Below are positions 37,687 through 48,539 of a DNA stretch of 64,000 nt, piece after piece. Both the position numbers and the translations under genes were made by a program. Below the pieces are notes generated by a model. The model was not told the origin of the DNA. It did no database searches and was given only the letters and a program-made list of their open reading frames with translations. The stretch is from Cymodocea nodosa (Eukaryota; Streptophyta; Magnoliopsida; Alismatales; Cymodoceaceae): NCBI GenBank assembly GCA_036874045.1, contig CM072341.1:16690501-16754500 (forward strand), written 5' to 3'. Each line of letters begins with the position of its first letter. The stretch's first letter is position 1.

Positions 37687-38370
37687 GGCTAGTGGTTCTC
37701 AATGTCTTACAAAATCATCAGTTTTTTTTGCTCCTGCAAGCCTTGGATTTTGGCTTTGTTTTGTCAAGAACGGAAGATATTGACCATCGGAAAGGATAAA
37801 AAGAAAGTTTCATTTTCTCTTTTAGAGATTCTCAGTCTATTTTATCCTTGCAGGCACAGTTTAGGTGGTAAGTAAATGAGAAGATGACAAGCTATGCATA
37901 AAATGGTTTACATTTTCTTGTTACGCAGTTAAGGGCGGTTATACTATTTGTAAGTTATTATTGTTAGTCCATCGACTAATTTTTTTAATTTTAGTTCTTG
38001 GCAATGCCTTTCAAGATAAAAAAGCATGTCTAAAAAGGCTTAACAATAGCTTTGGACCTATTTCCTCCCGAACTCCAGTACTGGAAATCAAAGAATCGTT
38101 GAAGATCCAAAACCCAGGACTTGGTTTGACGTCTTTAGCGGATTGTCGCAGGTTTCTAATGGTCTTGTCTTTACGAATATTCAACAGGTATGATGCTTCT
38201 CTTGCTATATGTAGATAAATAATATTCTACTCGTTGCCAACAACTACCACACTTCGCCCTTATCAGAAACCTTATGACAAAACCTTCGCTATCTATGAAA
38301 TATGTTTGCAGTTTTCGTTACTTTATTAGTACTGAAGTGCTTCTTCCTTATGATTCCAATCAACCAACTC
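37687..38370. other. GUN1 3' UTR and junction with the tandem array
   Basis: No further gene is supported; one 85-codon frame at 37961-38218 has no family resemblance. Sequence shared with the duplicated array begins near 38370, matching the stretches at about 47590 and 54980. Confidence 0.5.
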
Positions 38371-38715
38371 GTTATCTTCCTCGCGAAGAGTTTGAATTAC
38401 ACGAGCACAACAAGTTTTAATCACACACTTTATTCAGAAGATAAAGAAATTTATACATGAAAGAAAATTCCTTGATAAGAACGAATATGCGTACGGAAGA
38501 AGACAACGATAAGCACACCACCAACAACGAATTAGTGGGCATTATTCTTGCATTACAAAAACGTTAATTATTTATTTATTTGGTACTCTCATTTCTACGT
38601 ACCTCTTCTTGTTCCTACCGTAAACGGGTGTATCCGGGCAGCTAGCAACGACAGTGCCCGTTTGCCGTTGGATTTCCGCAGCACCGCACTTGGGTTCGAG
38701 GAACGGCTCCATTGG

Positions 38716-39322
38716 TTAAGGCAACGGAATCGGGATCCGGCTCGGAGATCCAGGTATCGGAAACATCGGAGGTTTAGGTATCGGAAACATCGGAGGTTTA
38801 GGAATCGGAAACATCGGAGGTTTAGGAATTGGAAACATCGGAGGTTTAGGAATTGGAAACATCGGAGGTTTAGGTATCGGAAACATCGGAGGTTTAGGAT
38901 AGGGACCTGCAAAATCATATATAACGTACGTACACAAATTAAGAACCTTCGTTTCATGCAAGGAGGAGGAGGAGGAGATGGTGGGACTGGACCTGAACAA
39001 CATAAGCAGCAGCCGTCCGGAGTGCCCGGTTGCGCGTGACCGCAGCACCGGCAGTTCGAACAACCCCGCCCGGAAGTTACACCTCGAGGTCGAGTAAAAG
39101 AAACCTGATCTGCAATAGAGAAACACCAGGACGGTAATTAATTACATCTAATTGGATTAGTAACTGCATGCATATATATATCTATATGTATGTATGTATG
39201 TAAATGTTGAGAGATGAAGAGATCGATCGACCCTGAGCGACTTTGGCAGATTCAGAGGGTAAGGACGCAGAGACGAGGAGGAGGAGGAGGAGAAGAAGAG
39301 AGAAAAGGAGGGAGGTGGCCAT
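38716..39322 (-). CDS. secreted cysteine-rich/proline-repeat peptide, copy A1
   Basis: Family not recognised. Exons on the minus strand are 39322-39232, 39109-38993 and 38906-38716 (stop TAA). Introns are 122 and 86 bases, both phase 1 with GT-AG ends, giving 132 residues. Exon 1 encodes a signal peptide (MATSLLFSLLLLLLLL, then VSASLPSES). Exon 2 holds one eight-cysteine module, CSNCRCC, ten spacer residues, then CCLCC, ending SG. Exon 3 continues PYP and then six KPPMFPIP octapeptides from a 24-bp DNA repeat, ending GSPSRIPIPLP. The model is supported because A2 has the same sites, phases and stop position with different sequence and repeat number. A secreted or wall-associated product is inferred from the signal and the proline repeats. 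If intron 2 were retained, exon 2 would read on into a PPPP run and a different frame through the repeats; the conserved stop argues against that. Confidence 0.65.
38753..38896 (-). repeat. 24-bp coding tandem repeat, six copies
   Basis: Unit GGTATCGGAAACATCGGAGG plus TTTA on the plus strand, with small changes (GGAATCGG, GGAATTGG). On the minus strand each unit encodes KPPMFPIP; the nucleotide changes leave the peptide unchanged. Confidence 0.95.
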
Positions 39323-39446
39323 GGTCACTAGCTCTGCAGGTTTGGCTGCAGCGAAGGTGATATGGCTGATCGAGTTGGGATATATTGAGGGAAACGAAGG
39401 AAATGGAATGGATGTCTACGGCACCTGAACAAGGCGACACACACAC

Positions 39447-39459
39447 ATATATATATATA
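39447..39459 (-). promoter_or_regulatory. TATA region of copy A1
   Basis: An alternating TA run about 125-137 bases before the A1 ATG. The matching site in A2 (48511-48520) sits at an equivalent distance. Confidence 0.4.
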
Positions 39460-39479
39460 CAGGAAATTGCACAACCACA

Positions 39480-40900
39480 TAAGACTCCTGGGATCCTACT
39501 TCAAGCACACATGCAGCTTCTGCCCCCACCACTACTCCAATGGGTTTATTGTTTTCGGTAATAGTCAAGATCTATGGATCTGTTCCATTAATGATCTCTT
39601 TGTTAATTTGAAGGATGCCTGTTGGTTGATATATTTCGTACGTATAAATGTACCAAGCACTGCCGACTGTAGTTGATCCACATATACTGAATTGACAAAC
39701 GATCAAAATATTCCAAAGTCTTCCGCCTCTCGTGGTCAGTAGAATGTGAATGATTGAATAATGAACATGGTACTCTCTTTCTTGTGGTGATGTTGATTAT
39801 TCAAACAAAATCCATCAATAGGTTTCAATAATGTATTCCTTTATTTAATGACATGCATGTATCTATAAATAACTTCGCCTAGGAATGGATTCTTCATGAA
39901 ACAACTGTACCCCATTGTATTTTTATTTGTGCATATATATATATACATATATACAAACAAAAGCCATTAATTTTCATGCATGGATACGGATTTCTCTGAA
40001 CGTAAATCATTTTTCAAAATGTAAACCGACGCATGAATGATCCAAAGGACAAAATTGTTTATGGACTTTTATCACGAGCTATGCAATTTCATGAAACAAT
40101 GATATTTTTAGATTGCACTATGATTTGTCCCATTCATGTGTATAATAAATTCACTAAAAGAGAAAATTATAATTCATTTTTGACAAATATAAACCACGAA
40201 TTCTAGCTTGGATTAATAAAAGGAATAATGTACCATTGAAATCTAACTTCAGATCGAGATATTCGAAGTCAACTTAATTATTTGATGTTCGTATTATATA
40301 TTGTGTCATCTAATTTTAGAGCCCAGAAGTCAGATCTGATTTCAGTTTAGACGGGTCAATTTGGCATCCGATCGGAATAATATTGGAAATAGGTTATAAT
40401 CAAAAGTCTTCATCAATAAGCAACCAATTAATTAATCACCGATTAGTACTGAGAAATGGATTCGAGTACTCATCAAATAATGGATTTACTTATTGCAGTG
40501 ACGACGATTAATCCAACTTGCATGCAGATCATGCAAATGACTGCTTCTTCGTACGCCAGTGGAAATTAATAAATTATTACCATTTGAACATATTTTTAGC
40601 TTTTACCGATTCACAAAATTATATTTTTTGAATTCTTATAAGTAAGAGCGCCCTTTGCTTCCAGTTGAAAGAAAAACGAGAATTTTAAATCTTTGAAATC
40701 GGAAAGTCAAAGGGAATGATCAAGTCGTGCACCACCTTCACACAATGGGTAATGCAGCAATGGTAGCACGAGTAGACTTTCACATGTAAGCGTTGACCAC
40801 GAGAAAGGACTATTATTTTGTGAGGGTGTTATATAATGGTTTCTACGTGAACACTCTAATTTTTTTGTCAATATCAATATTTAAACTTCAATCTCGACCG
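39480..40900. repeat. 5' flank of A1, duplicated at A2 and A3
   Basis: This stretch lines up with 48540-49860 and 55250-56350. Shared landmarks include CACATGCAGCTTCTGCCCC, GGTTTCATTAATG-like words, GTTTGATGTTCGTATTA, CCAGAAGTCAGATCTGATTT, GGGTCAA and CATCCGAT, and TGAGAAATGGATTCGAGTAC. It is noncoding and marks one of three copies of the A unit. Confidence 0.75.
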
Positions 40901-41339
40901 TACACGTGCCCAAACAGACGTACGGTGTGGGATTTTGAGTTTTAAAAAGAAATGTAAATACACATATTTAGTAGTGGTGCATGAGAGGCTTTCTTGTGCA
41001 TCATTGAAAATTTCTAATTTTATCTTACGAATCGACAACGAATTTGCCATCATTCCACATGACCTACCGTATGTCATCAATATTCATGCTAAACTTGTGT
41101 CGTTCAATCTTGTGTGGAAGTTTTAGCAATGGAAAGCCCTGAGTTGTATTTGAGGTTTTTCTAGCTTGTAAAATGGTAGAATATTATGTATATATTGGTG
41201 TACCATTTATTGAAATATAATGTAAGATTTGACCAGCATAGGCTAATTCGTGGTCTCGTGGATTTTACACATGACAGTGAAAAGGTTTTCTACGTAAATC
41301 ATTCATTATCTTCTCTGTGACTTTTAACAATTCCCATTT

Positions 41340-41830
41340 ACGCGTGAACCATACTCGAGCAGTGCTTTACCGAGTCAAACATGAGCAACTTAACAAGCTG
41401 AGAAGAACTTACATGGTATTTTATATTTTCGCGAAGAATGTCTAACTAACTATTCTTTTATAGATTATTATAAAATATGCGCTATGAATAATGATAAATT
41501 CTGTTAATAATTAATCAAGCAAGTAGATCATAATAAACTCAAGCCTACAAATATATACCATACAATTCAAAAACAAACAAGCCGAATATAACCGAATTAA
41601 GCTGGGCCGAACTGACAATGTTTAGCTCGGCTTATTTAATTATTTGAAGGAGTTTAAAACAAAGTTCAACCACAAGGTGCACACATTTACAATTAAAACA
41701 AGTTCAAACCAAACTCTCATTGAGACGACCGGGAGCACTTCAACTAGCTAGCTAGAACTCGATAAAACGCTCAACTCTTATTCAAAACACTCTTACCTTC
41801 ATAAACGATCGTTATCATTATTTAATGGCG
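41340..41830. repeat. 3' flank of B1, duplicated at B2 and near 46 kb
   Basis: Shared with 57100-57240 plus 62590-62990 (B2), and in part with 46020-46150. Landmarks are CTCGAGCAGTGCTTT, GAATGTCTAACT, TTATAAAATATG and CTCGATAAAACGCTCAACTC. At the B2 unit a copia element interrupts this flank; here the site is unoccupied. Confidence 0.75.
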
Positions 41831-42016
41831 GGTATTACTCGTACGTTCATATGCATGGCAGACGTACGTGTACGTGCAGAACAGTCGCAAGCTTCAATGG
41901 ATGGTTCGTTCATTTGCAACTCGCGCATTTCGGATCCCAGGGTATGGTCATGGATGGAGATCGAACTTCAGGTAGTGGTCTCGGTCGGGCCGGTTGAGGA
42001 GGTAGGGCGGCCGGAC

Positions 42017-42351
42017 CTGGACAGCAACGGCAGCAACCGTTCAGAGGCTTAGGACCGCAGCAATATGCACTTTGGGCAGTCTGCTGGTTCATCCACACGT
42101 GCAAGCGGTGAAAACAATATCAGTCAGTACGTACGTAGTAATAATTAAGAAAATAGCATGCATGGCGTGTGTGTGGATCGATGTATCATTCATCTGATCA
42201 AAAGTGATCGATGACTGGAAGGACCTTTAGGAAGCCTAGAGCAAGCTTCGCATGTGGGAGTAGCAGAAAAGAGGAGAACAAGGAGGAGAAGAAGAAGAAG
42301 AAGAAGAGATGAGAGGAGGCAGGCGGCCATCTGCAGGGATTTGGCAGCCAT
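42017..42351 (-). pseudogene. secreted cysteine-rich peptide, broken copy B1
   Basis: Exon 1 (42351-42225) is open and encodes a signal peptide very like that of B2 (MAAKSLQMAACLLSS, then a Leu run and TCEAC), with a phase 1 donor. The exon 2 equivalent (42092-42017) has three faults against B2: the acceptor AG is GG, an extra T shifts the frame inside the cysteine module after CPKC, and exon 3 is missing. A deletion runs from the exon 3 stop region (near 41925) into intron 2. The CCGPKPLNGCCRCC segment is still readable. It is a pseudogene unless alternative splicing rescues it; the obvious alternative acceptor leads to an early stop. Confidence 0.65.
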
Positions 42352-42410
42352 ATTCTTGTTTGATAAACGCTGATTAATGAGGCCTAAACCGCCCACACGT
42401 ACATGCATAT

Positions 42411-42419
42411 ACATATATA
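42411..42419 (-). promoter_or_regulatory. TATA box of B1
   Basis: CTATATATG on the minus strand, about 60-68 bases before the B1 ATG; the same position carries CTATATATATAC in B2. Confidence 0.4.
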
Positions 42420-42429
42420 GCTAGGGAGA

Positions 42430-42620
42430 CATGCAGGCCACACTGGCTTGGTGCTCCACCACTTACGTACACCGGCTACTTAGGTTTATGATTAATCCGG
42501 CCGGTAGATGTCGAGGTGAAAAGGAATTGTCTTTGTCAAACTAACATGAAACAGGCATAGAGGTCTCGGTTTCATTTGAGTACATTTAATTATATGACAG
42601 TTCTTATATATTCTTCAAAT
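42430..42620. repeat. 5' flank of B1, duplicated at B2
   Basis: It matches 63655-63835 closely: GGGAGACATGCAG, GGTGCTCCACCACTTA, CCGGCCGGTAGATGTC, GGTGAAAAGGAATTGT and TTTAATTATATGACAGTT. It would include the upstream promoter of the B-type gene. Confidence 0.7.
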
Positions 42621-42829
42621 CACTAAGCAAACATGATCAAGCACGATCCCCGCCCAATATTCAAATCACTAGCAAAATATATTGTATCACTTAACTAAAA
42701 GATTGGTGAATTTTAACCGTATTGTACTTAAATGAATTGTTCGTCATTAACCAGCAGATTGTGTTAGGTTATCGCCAGGTGGTTTTAGACTATGTCGACA
42801 AATAATATTATCGATTCGAGTTATTATAA

Positions 42830-42854
42830 TAATATATATATATATATATATATA
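42830..42854. repeat. (TA)n microsatellite
   Basis: An uninterrupted run of about twelve TA units in AT-rich intergenic DNA. Confidence 0.9.
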
Positions 42855-42984
42855 GTTATTGTTATACATGTACTACTACTCCAATAAACAAACATTATTT
42901 TTGAATTTTTACTCTTTTCTATTAGAATTATTAAAAACTAAATACTATTATAACATCACTCCTGGTTAAAATGATCATATTTTA

Positions 42985-43365
42985 AAATAAAAACAAACGC
43001 AACCTTCGTCGTAGATGCTGCTCCTCAATGATACCACCCTTAACCATCCGTTGTTGGCGATGGTTTTAAACACCTTTGTCGTCCATTTCTGCACAACCCG
43101 TAAATACCTCTTTCCGTCGAAGGCCATTAATAAGTCGATTCCGTTGACATCGATCTTCCAAATGACACCATAGGATGCGACGACAATGCAGGCGGTGTCG
43201 GCTGAAGGATCTACAACGATGACAGAGGGGAAAAAGGTGAGTGAGGTTAGGAAAACGCGTTGGTGTGAACAACGAGATCGGAGATCATAAGTAGCAAGGG
43301 AAGGAGGATCGATCACGGAAGCGAGAAGGCAGCGGCTGGAGGAGCGGGTTGCCATTTTCATTTTT
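42985..43365 (-). pseudogene. NHL/SMP-30-type beta-propeller fragment, copy 1
   Basis: On the minus strand the frame reads LLASVIDPPSLATYDLRSR, then VFLTSL, FFPSVIVVDPSADTACIV and SYGVIWKIDVNG. This resembles a plant NHL/SMP-30-like family with AYDLRSRRR-x-FL and GxIWKV-x-x-DG signatures. Intervening family sequence is missing, so this is a collapsed fragment although the 128-codon frame is open. Two related fragments lie near 46.3 and 53.2 kb. The family call rests on recall of motifs only. Confidence 0.5.
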
Positions 43366-43734
43366 CCCGGTTTAGAGATTTGCGTGAGAGAAAGAAGTGG
43401 TGAGAAGGTTTAGGAGGAAACCACCGACCGACGTGCATGAAGGGAAGAGGAGAAAAATTACTGATCATACATGTACTGGACGGAGCATGCCGTAAGAGGA
43501 CGAGGAGAAGTTATCGGCTGAAAGCCAGCAGTGAGAAGAGAAGCTTCTAATGGGTTTAGGGTTTTTTTTTGTTGTCGTTGTTTTGAGGTTTTTTGAAGTT
43601 AGGTTGCGAACTAGGGAGTTGTTTTAGCCCATTCGAAGTATTTTTAGCGGTGTTTGAATTATGCAGTTTTTAACCATTTTTCATTACCACTGCATTTATA
43701 GAAATTTTCTTGATAAATATTATACAAATCGGGC

Positions 43735-43900
43735 TCGACGCGCATTTCTTGGAGTTCAAGGGAACAGATAATTGTTGCACTGATGGAAGTGGAGTATCGT
43801 GTTGTTGCTCGCTTGGCCACTAAACTTATTTAGCTCAAATCGTTACTTGTGCTCTATGCGATTGGAAACTTTTTTGGTACATTAACTTAGGTTACGTTTC
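43735..43900 (+). mobile_element. Ty1/copia RNase H scrap
   Basis: The stretch reads as decayed FLGVQGNR, then VEYR and LATKLI, corresponding to the copia RNase H segment (WSSRKQ..VA.SSAE.EYR..A). It follows the NHL-like fragment in the same arrangement as at 54000-54350, so the two were duplicated together. Confidence 0.5.
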
Positions 43901-44281
43901 TAAGAAGTTGTTTAAATCGAAGTGGTATTGTAGTTGTACTTGTACTTAAAAAAATCGTAGAAAATAGTTGAATTCAAAAGTGACGTTTGTTTAATATTTA
44001 TAAAATTTTAAAATTATCTTTCTGTACTTATTCTTTTTCAAAATGTAAATTAATTATGTATGATTACTTTGGTTATTATTTATGACATTATTTTATTATT
44101 GTACGTGATTTAATATGATGCAACGGTGTCCGCAGGAGTTGTATGGCGTTGAAGAAGAGAATGTTCACGCAATAGAAGCTCGTAGTATTGATCGAAGGTA
44201 ATCCCATCTTTGAAGGCCACACTTGTAAGGAAATGACGGTAGTCGGAGTCGAGGCCATCAGAAGGACTGTTCAGAAGTATT

Positions 44282-44953
44282 GTTGGGAGTTCAATGTATT
44301 TAACACATACTCGTCCAGATATTATGTTTGCAGCCAATCTGGTGTTAAGGTTTATGCATAGTCCTTCAATGCATCATCTTGGAACAGCAAAACGAATCCT
44401 TCGATATGTACAAGGAACAAGTGACTATGGGATCTGGTATAAATCATCCTCTAAGTTTATTTTATTTGGTTTTACTGACAGTGATTGGGCAGGTTTTGTT
44501 GATGATCGAAAAAGCACAAGTGGCTATATTTTTAATTTTGGATCAGGTGTTGTATCATGGTGTTCTAAGAAACAAGCATCTGTAGCTTTGCCTTATTCTG
44601 AGGCTGAGTATATTGCAGTATCTGTCGCTGCTTGTCAAGCTGTTTGGATGAGGAAAGTGTTGGAAGATATGAAGCAATCTTCAACTCATGCCACTGAAAT
44701 CTTTTGTGATAATAAAGCATCAATTGCCATGACTAAGAATCCAGTGTATCATGGGAGAACTAAACATATTGAATTACATCATCATTTTATTCATGATGTT
44801 GTTGGTGAAGGGGTGATTGAGATGAAGTACTGTTCAACTGAAGAACAAGTTGCAGATGGGCTTATGAAGGCACTTTCATATTCAAAGTTTATAAAATTTA
44901 GATCTATGCTTGGTGTAAAGGATTTTGCATCAAAGGAGTGTGATAATGAATGA
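44282..44953 (+). mobile_element. Ty1/copia RNase H domain, truncated element
   Basis: An open frame of about 220 codons with copia signatures in order: YLTHTRPDIMFA, LGTAKRILRYVQGT, FTDSDWAGFVDDRKSTSGY, WCSKKQASVALPYSEAEYI, FCDNKASIAMTKNPVYHGRT, HIELHHHFIHD and EQVADGLMKALS. It lacks protease, integrase and reverse transcriptase; its 5' side is cut off just before VGSSMYL. The domain itself has no stop, so the fragment may be fairly young. Its end runs into the inverted repeat at 44942. Confidence 0.85.
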
Positions 44954-45401
44954 TGCAAAATTTAAATAAGTTGGTGTGAAAAACACCAGGGCTGGTTGAT
45001 GTGTCTCTTCTCTGTGTTGGGTTCGTATGAGTGTACTGGAAGATGTGGCTGCTAGAATTTAACTGACAACAGTTATGGATGTTTGTGTGGTTTATTTTAA
45101 CCTTGAAGGGTTGTGTTGTCTAGAAAGGGTCGTGTCTGTTTAGAAAGTGTTGTGTTGTCTAGTAAATACTCATACAACCATAAACCAATACAACACTTTC
45201 TAAATAGACACGACCCTTCCTAGACAACACAACCCTTCAAGGTAAACATAAACCACACAAACATCCATAACTGTCGCCAGTTAAATTCTAGCAACCACAT
45301 CTTCCAGTACACTCATATGAACCCAATACAGAGAAGAGACGCATCAACCAGCCTTGGTGTTTTTCACACCAACTTATTTAAATTTTGCATCATTCATTAT
45401 C
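44942..45401. repeat. 212-bp inverted repeat around a 36-bp spacer
   Basis: The left arm is 44942-45153 and the right arm 45190-45401, near-perfect reverse complements with only scattered mismatches. The left arm starts in the last codons of the copia fragment and runs into its 3' noncoding sequence. The right arm continues on the minus strand from a short leader that follows a TGGTACCAGAC-like primer-binding site (near 45450), as in an internally deleted copia copy lying tail to tail with the first. A transcript would fold into a long hairpin. Confidence 0.85.
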
Positions 45402-46000
45402 AAGGATGCCATGGAAGCTGATTGGTCACAGGAAGAGGATCGATCTACGTCTGGTACCAAATGGAAAAGATGAAATGACACAATGTTTATGATTGACTTA
45501 AACCCCTAGCCAAGGCAATGAACACTATATATAGGAAGGTGTAATACAAGGAAAATGTTTCTCCATTAAAGACAATTGAATGGGATGGAGAAGCGAAAAG
45601 ATACACCAGATATTAATACCATAATTACACCAATCAACAAATCAATCGATGATTTCACACTTTGCCAACCTCTTGCAAGCCCTCAACCAGTTCGATCATC
45701 ACACCTATGCCGTTCCTAGCATATAAAGACCTCCTGACCCTCCCACGCGTAATGGTCGACCAGGGTTTCATCAGGTGGGGAAATCTGCGGGCGAACAGAT
45801 CCCAGAAGATAGTACTAACAGAGGCTGTTTTGCAGTCTTGTGTGTTATTAGTAGGTTTATTATAAGAAGAGAGACAGGATATTCATGTCTACACAAATTT
45901 AATCTTTGTTAGTTGAACTGAAATAAGGCTTTAATTGAATTTGCCGGGGAAGGAACTTCAAGCATGATAACAAATACACACTACATCGACCGATGCCTCG
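45402..46000 (-). mobile_element. possible internally deleted copia copy (leader and LTR side)
   Basis: Read on the minus strand, this has a TATA-like CTATATATAG near 45530, a TGGTACCAGAC primer-site-like word near 45450, and then a short leader joining the right arm of the inverted repeat. The LTR limits are not clear and no protein is encoded. The sequence after 45860 may belong to the array flank. Confidence 0.35.
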
Positions 46001-46289
46001 ATGAGTATATTATTCGTCAATTCACTTGTAAGAGTGATAATCGATTATTTCTCAAACCTATGCTCATAGAAAGATAATTTATATAGGATTTTATATTTCT
46101 GCAAAGGATGTCTAACTATTCTTTTATAAACTATTATAAAATATACATTGCGAATGAGTATAAAAGTGTTTTGAACGTCTTGTTCGTAATGTATATTTTG
46201 ATAATGATCGATTATGAAAATATACATTTGAATGCCACGTCTCATTCCTATCTTTACCCCACAGAATCCACCCATCCTGACCCTCGCCC

Positions 46290-46620
46290 ACCACCGCTGC
46301 AAATCCTTCCACTCAATTTTTCTTCTCAACAATACCACTCTTGCCCAACCATTGTCGATGTCGATCTTAGGCACCTTGCTTGTGGATTACTGCACCACTG
46401 GTAGATACCCCTTCCTGATGATGGCCATTCCGTTGATCCCACTTTCGCCGCAGACCTCCAATTTAGAGAACATGAACGTCTTTCCGTTGGCATCGATCTT
46501 GTAGATGACACCAGAGAAGGAGGCAACAATGTAGGTTGTGTTAGATGAAAGGGTGCAGGGTGACGACGGAGGGAAGAAAGGGGAGTGAGGTTAGGAAAAT
46601 GCGTTGGTGTGAGCGACGAG
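46290..46620 (-). pseudogene. NHL/SMP-30-type beta-propeller fragment, copy 2
   Basis: The minus strand reads NTTYIVASFSGVIYKIDANG, KTFMFSKLEVCGESGINGMA, IIRKGYLPVVQ, an in-frame TAA, then STSKVPKIDIDNGWARVVLL. This is the best preserved of the three copies and shows the family order (IWK(V/I)..G....S, GLNG(V/I)A, KGYLLVVQ, K(V/I)D.D.G.ARLV). The stop and flanking frameshifts mark it as dead. Confidence 0.55.
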
Positions 46621-47590
46621 GGAAGGAGGATTGGTTACAGAGGCGAGAAGGTGGTCGGCACGATTGGACTCATGCAATAGGTAGGTTGTGCCTGGACCGT
46701 ACCAGTTGATGCTCGCATTGTCTTGTATAAGGTGGGGAAGAGGGGGCTGTCATTTTCGTTGTTATTCACTTAGAAATCTGCGTGAGAGAAAGAAGCGGAG
46801 AGAAGGTTTGGGAGGAAGCTACCATCTTGCATGAAACGAAGAGGAGAAAGATTATTGATCGTGCATGTGCTGTAGGAGAGGAGCTTGACGAGAAGAAAAA
46901 GTTATCTGTTAAAAGCTATCAGTAAGAGGAGAAGCTTGCGGTGGGTTATCGACCAATATTTTTGGAGTTTTCTTCCTTAGGAAAGTTGGGTTGAAAACTA
47001 GAAGGTTGTTTTAGCCTATTCTGTGAGTATTTTTCGAAGCATTCGAAATATGCATTTTTTTAGCTATTTTTTATTATTGATGCATTTATGGATTTTTCAA
47101 TGATAAATACTGTACAAATCAGGCTGGATCTGATACTAAATAAATTTTCGATATTTTTTTGAAGCATAATAGATTATGAGTGACAACATATAAATAAATC
47201 TTGGGCGACTACCCATTGATGTTATAAAAAAGGAAGATAATTGCTACAGCAATCATAGTGGTTATTAGTTGTTATAGGTAATTTTGATCGGTTAACAACA
47301 ACCTTGTATATATTTATATGTTGTAACATCTTCGTATATAGCAGAAGTAGAGACTGCAACAATTCTTTTTTTGTCTCTGTTCTTTGTTATTTTCCATCCG
47401 GTTGTTCCATCAGTCTAGTATTCTTACACTCATATATAATTAAGATTGCTTACTGTTTAATGTAATATTATTTACCGATCTATTGGTTAAGAAATACATA
47501 ACGATTTTAGTAACAAACACACATTTGAGATTTTCTTTCCGTACTTAACAAGATCGAGAGGGATATTAAAATAAAAGATACGACATTTGC
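46620..47590. other. duplicated noncoding block
   Basis: The part to about 47110 matches 43370-43730 and 53690-53980 (for example GCGTGAGAGAAAGAAG, GAGAAGGTTT, CATGAAG/CATGAAACGAAGAGG, GCATTTATAG, TGATAAATA). No gene is supported; the remainder to the A2 unit is AT-rich. Confidence 0.55.
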
Positions 47591-47857
47591 ATGTCTATTC
47601 ATTGATGAGAACAAAAACACCAACGGAACTAAACAACGACGAGCACACCAACAACGGATTCGCGGGCATTATTCTTGCACTACACGAATGTTATTTAATT
47701 ATTTATTCACTGGTCACACAGACCACTCTCTCATTTCTACGTACCTCTTCTTGTTCCGAACGTAAACAGGTGTATCCGAGCAGCTAGCAACGACAGTGCC
47801 CGTTTGACGTTGGATTACCGCAGCACCGCACTTGGGTTAGAGGGACGGCTCCGTCGG

Positions 47858-48394
47858 TTAACGAAACGGAATCGGGATCCGGTTCGGAGATCCAGGTATC
47901 GGAAACATCGGAGGTTTAGGTATCGGAAACATCGGAGGTTTAGGAATCGGAAACATCGGAGGTTTAGGAATTGGAAACATCGGAGGTTTAGGATAGGGAC
48001 CTGCAAAATCATAAATATGTACGTACACAAATTAAGAACCTTCGTTTCATGCAAGGAGGAGGAGGAGGAGGAGGAGGAGGTGGCGGGACTGGACCTGAGC
48101 CGCAACACCTTCTGCAGCAGCCGCCCCGTGGCATGGGATCGCAGCAGATGCACCTCGGACAAAATCGAGCAACAGAAGCCTGATCTGCAATAGAGAAACA
48201 CCAGGATGGTAATTAATTACGTCTTATTGGATTAGTAACTGCATGCATATATATCTCTATATCTATGTATGTATGTATTTGTTGGGAGACGAAGAGATTA
48301 TTCAACCCTGAGCGACTTTGGCAGATTCAGAGGGGAGGGACGCAGAGAGGAGGATGAGGAGGAGTAGAAGAGAGGAGAGGAGGGAAGCGGCCAT
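47858..48394 (-). CDS. secreted cysteine-rich/proline-repeat peptide, copy A2
   Basis: Exons on the minus strand are 48394-48307, 48184-48095 and 48000-47858 (stop TAA); introns are 122 and 94 bases, phase 1, GT-AG. The product is 106 residues: signal peptide MAASLLSSLLLLLILLSAS, a short linker, the eight-cysteine module CPRCICC, seven spacer residues, CCRRCC, then GSG-PYP and four KPPMFPIP repeats, ending GSPNRIPIPFR. Against A1 the module spacer has changed completely while cysteines, signal peptide and tail are kept, which is what selection on a secreted disulfide-rich peptide would leave. The family is not recognised. Exon borders are inferred from phase and from comparison with A1 and B2. 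Confidence 0.65.
47895..47990 (-). repeat. 24-bp coding tandem repeat, four copies
   Basis: Same unit as in A1, encoding KPPMFPIP on the minus strand, but four copies instead of six. Confidence 0.95.
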
Positions 48395-48510
48395 GGTCAC
48401 TAGCTCTGCAGGTTCGGCCGCAGAGAAGTGGTAGATCGAGTTGGGCCGGATTGAAGAAAACGCAGGAAATGAAATGGATGTCCACGGCACCTGAACAAGG
48501 CGATACAGAC

Positions 48511-48520
48511 ATATATATAG
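48511..48520 (-). promoter_or_regulatory. TATA box of copy A2
   Basis: CTATATATAT on the minus strand, about 117-126 bases before the A2 ATG. The A3 flank keeps a shorter CTATATAC at the matching place. Confidence 0.45.
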
Positions 48521-48539
48521 GAGAATACACAACCTCGTA

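Noticed and set aside
37961-38218. 85-codon frame after GUN1 as an extra gene
   Set aside because: No family resemblance, no neighbouring exon and no conserved copy; it is treated as downstream noncoding DNA.
38753-38896. Regular 24-bp repeats as a CRISPR-like array
   Set aside because: The units are directly adjacent with no spacers and encode a peptide in a plant gene.
38595-38957. Minus-strand frame reading LNLRCF repeats
   Set aside because: It crosses predicted intron 2 and reads the repeat in a different frame; the equivalent frame in A2 is broken by a stop, while the KPPMFPIP frame ends at the same place in both copies.
38548-39039. Plus-strand frame of 163 codons with Arg/Lys-rich repeats
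   Set aside because: It is the antisense of copy A1; the repeat peptide comes from reading the KPPMFPIP units backwards. The same applies at 47804-48193.
44294-44953. 219-codon frame as a host gene
   Set aside because: It is a copia RNase H domain without the rest of pol; it is reported as a mobile element.
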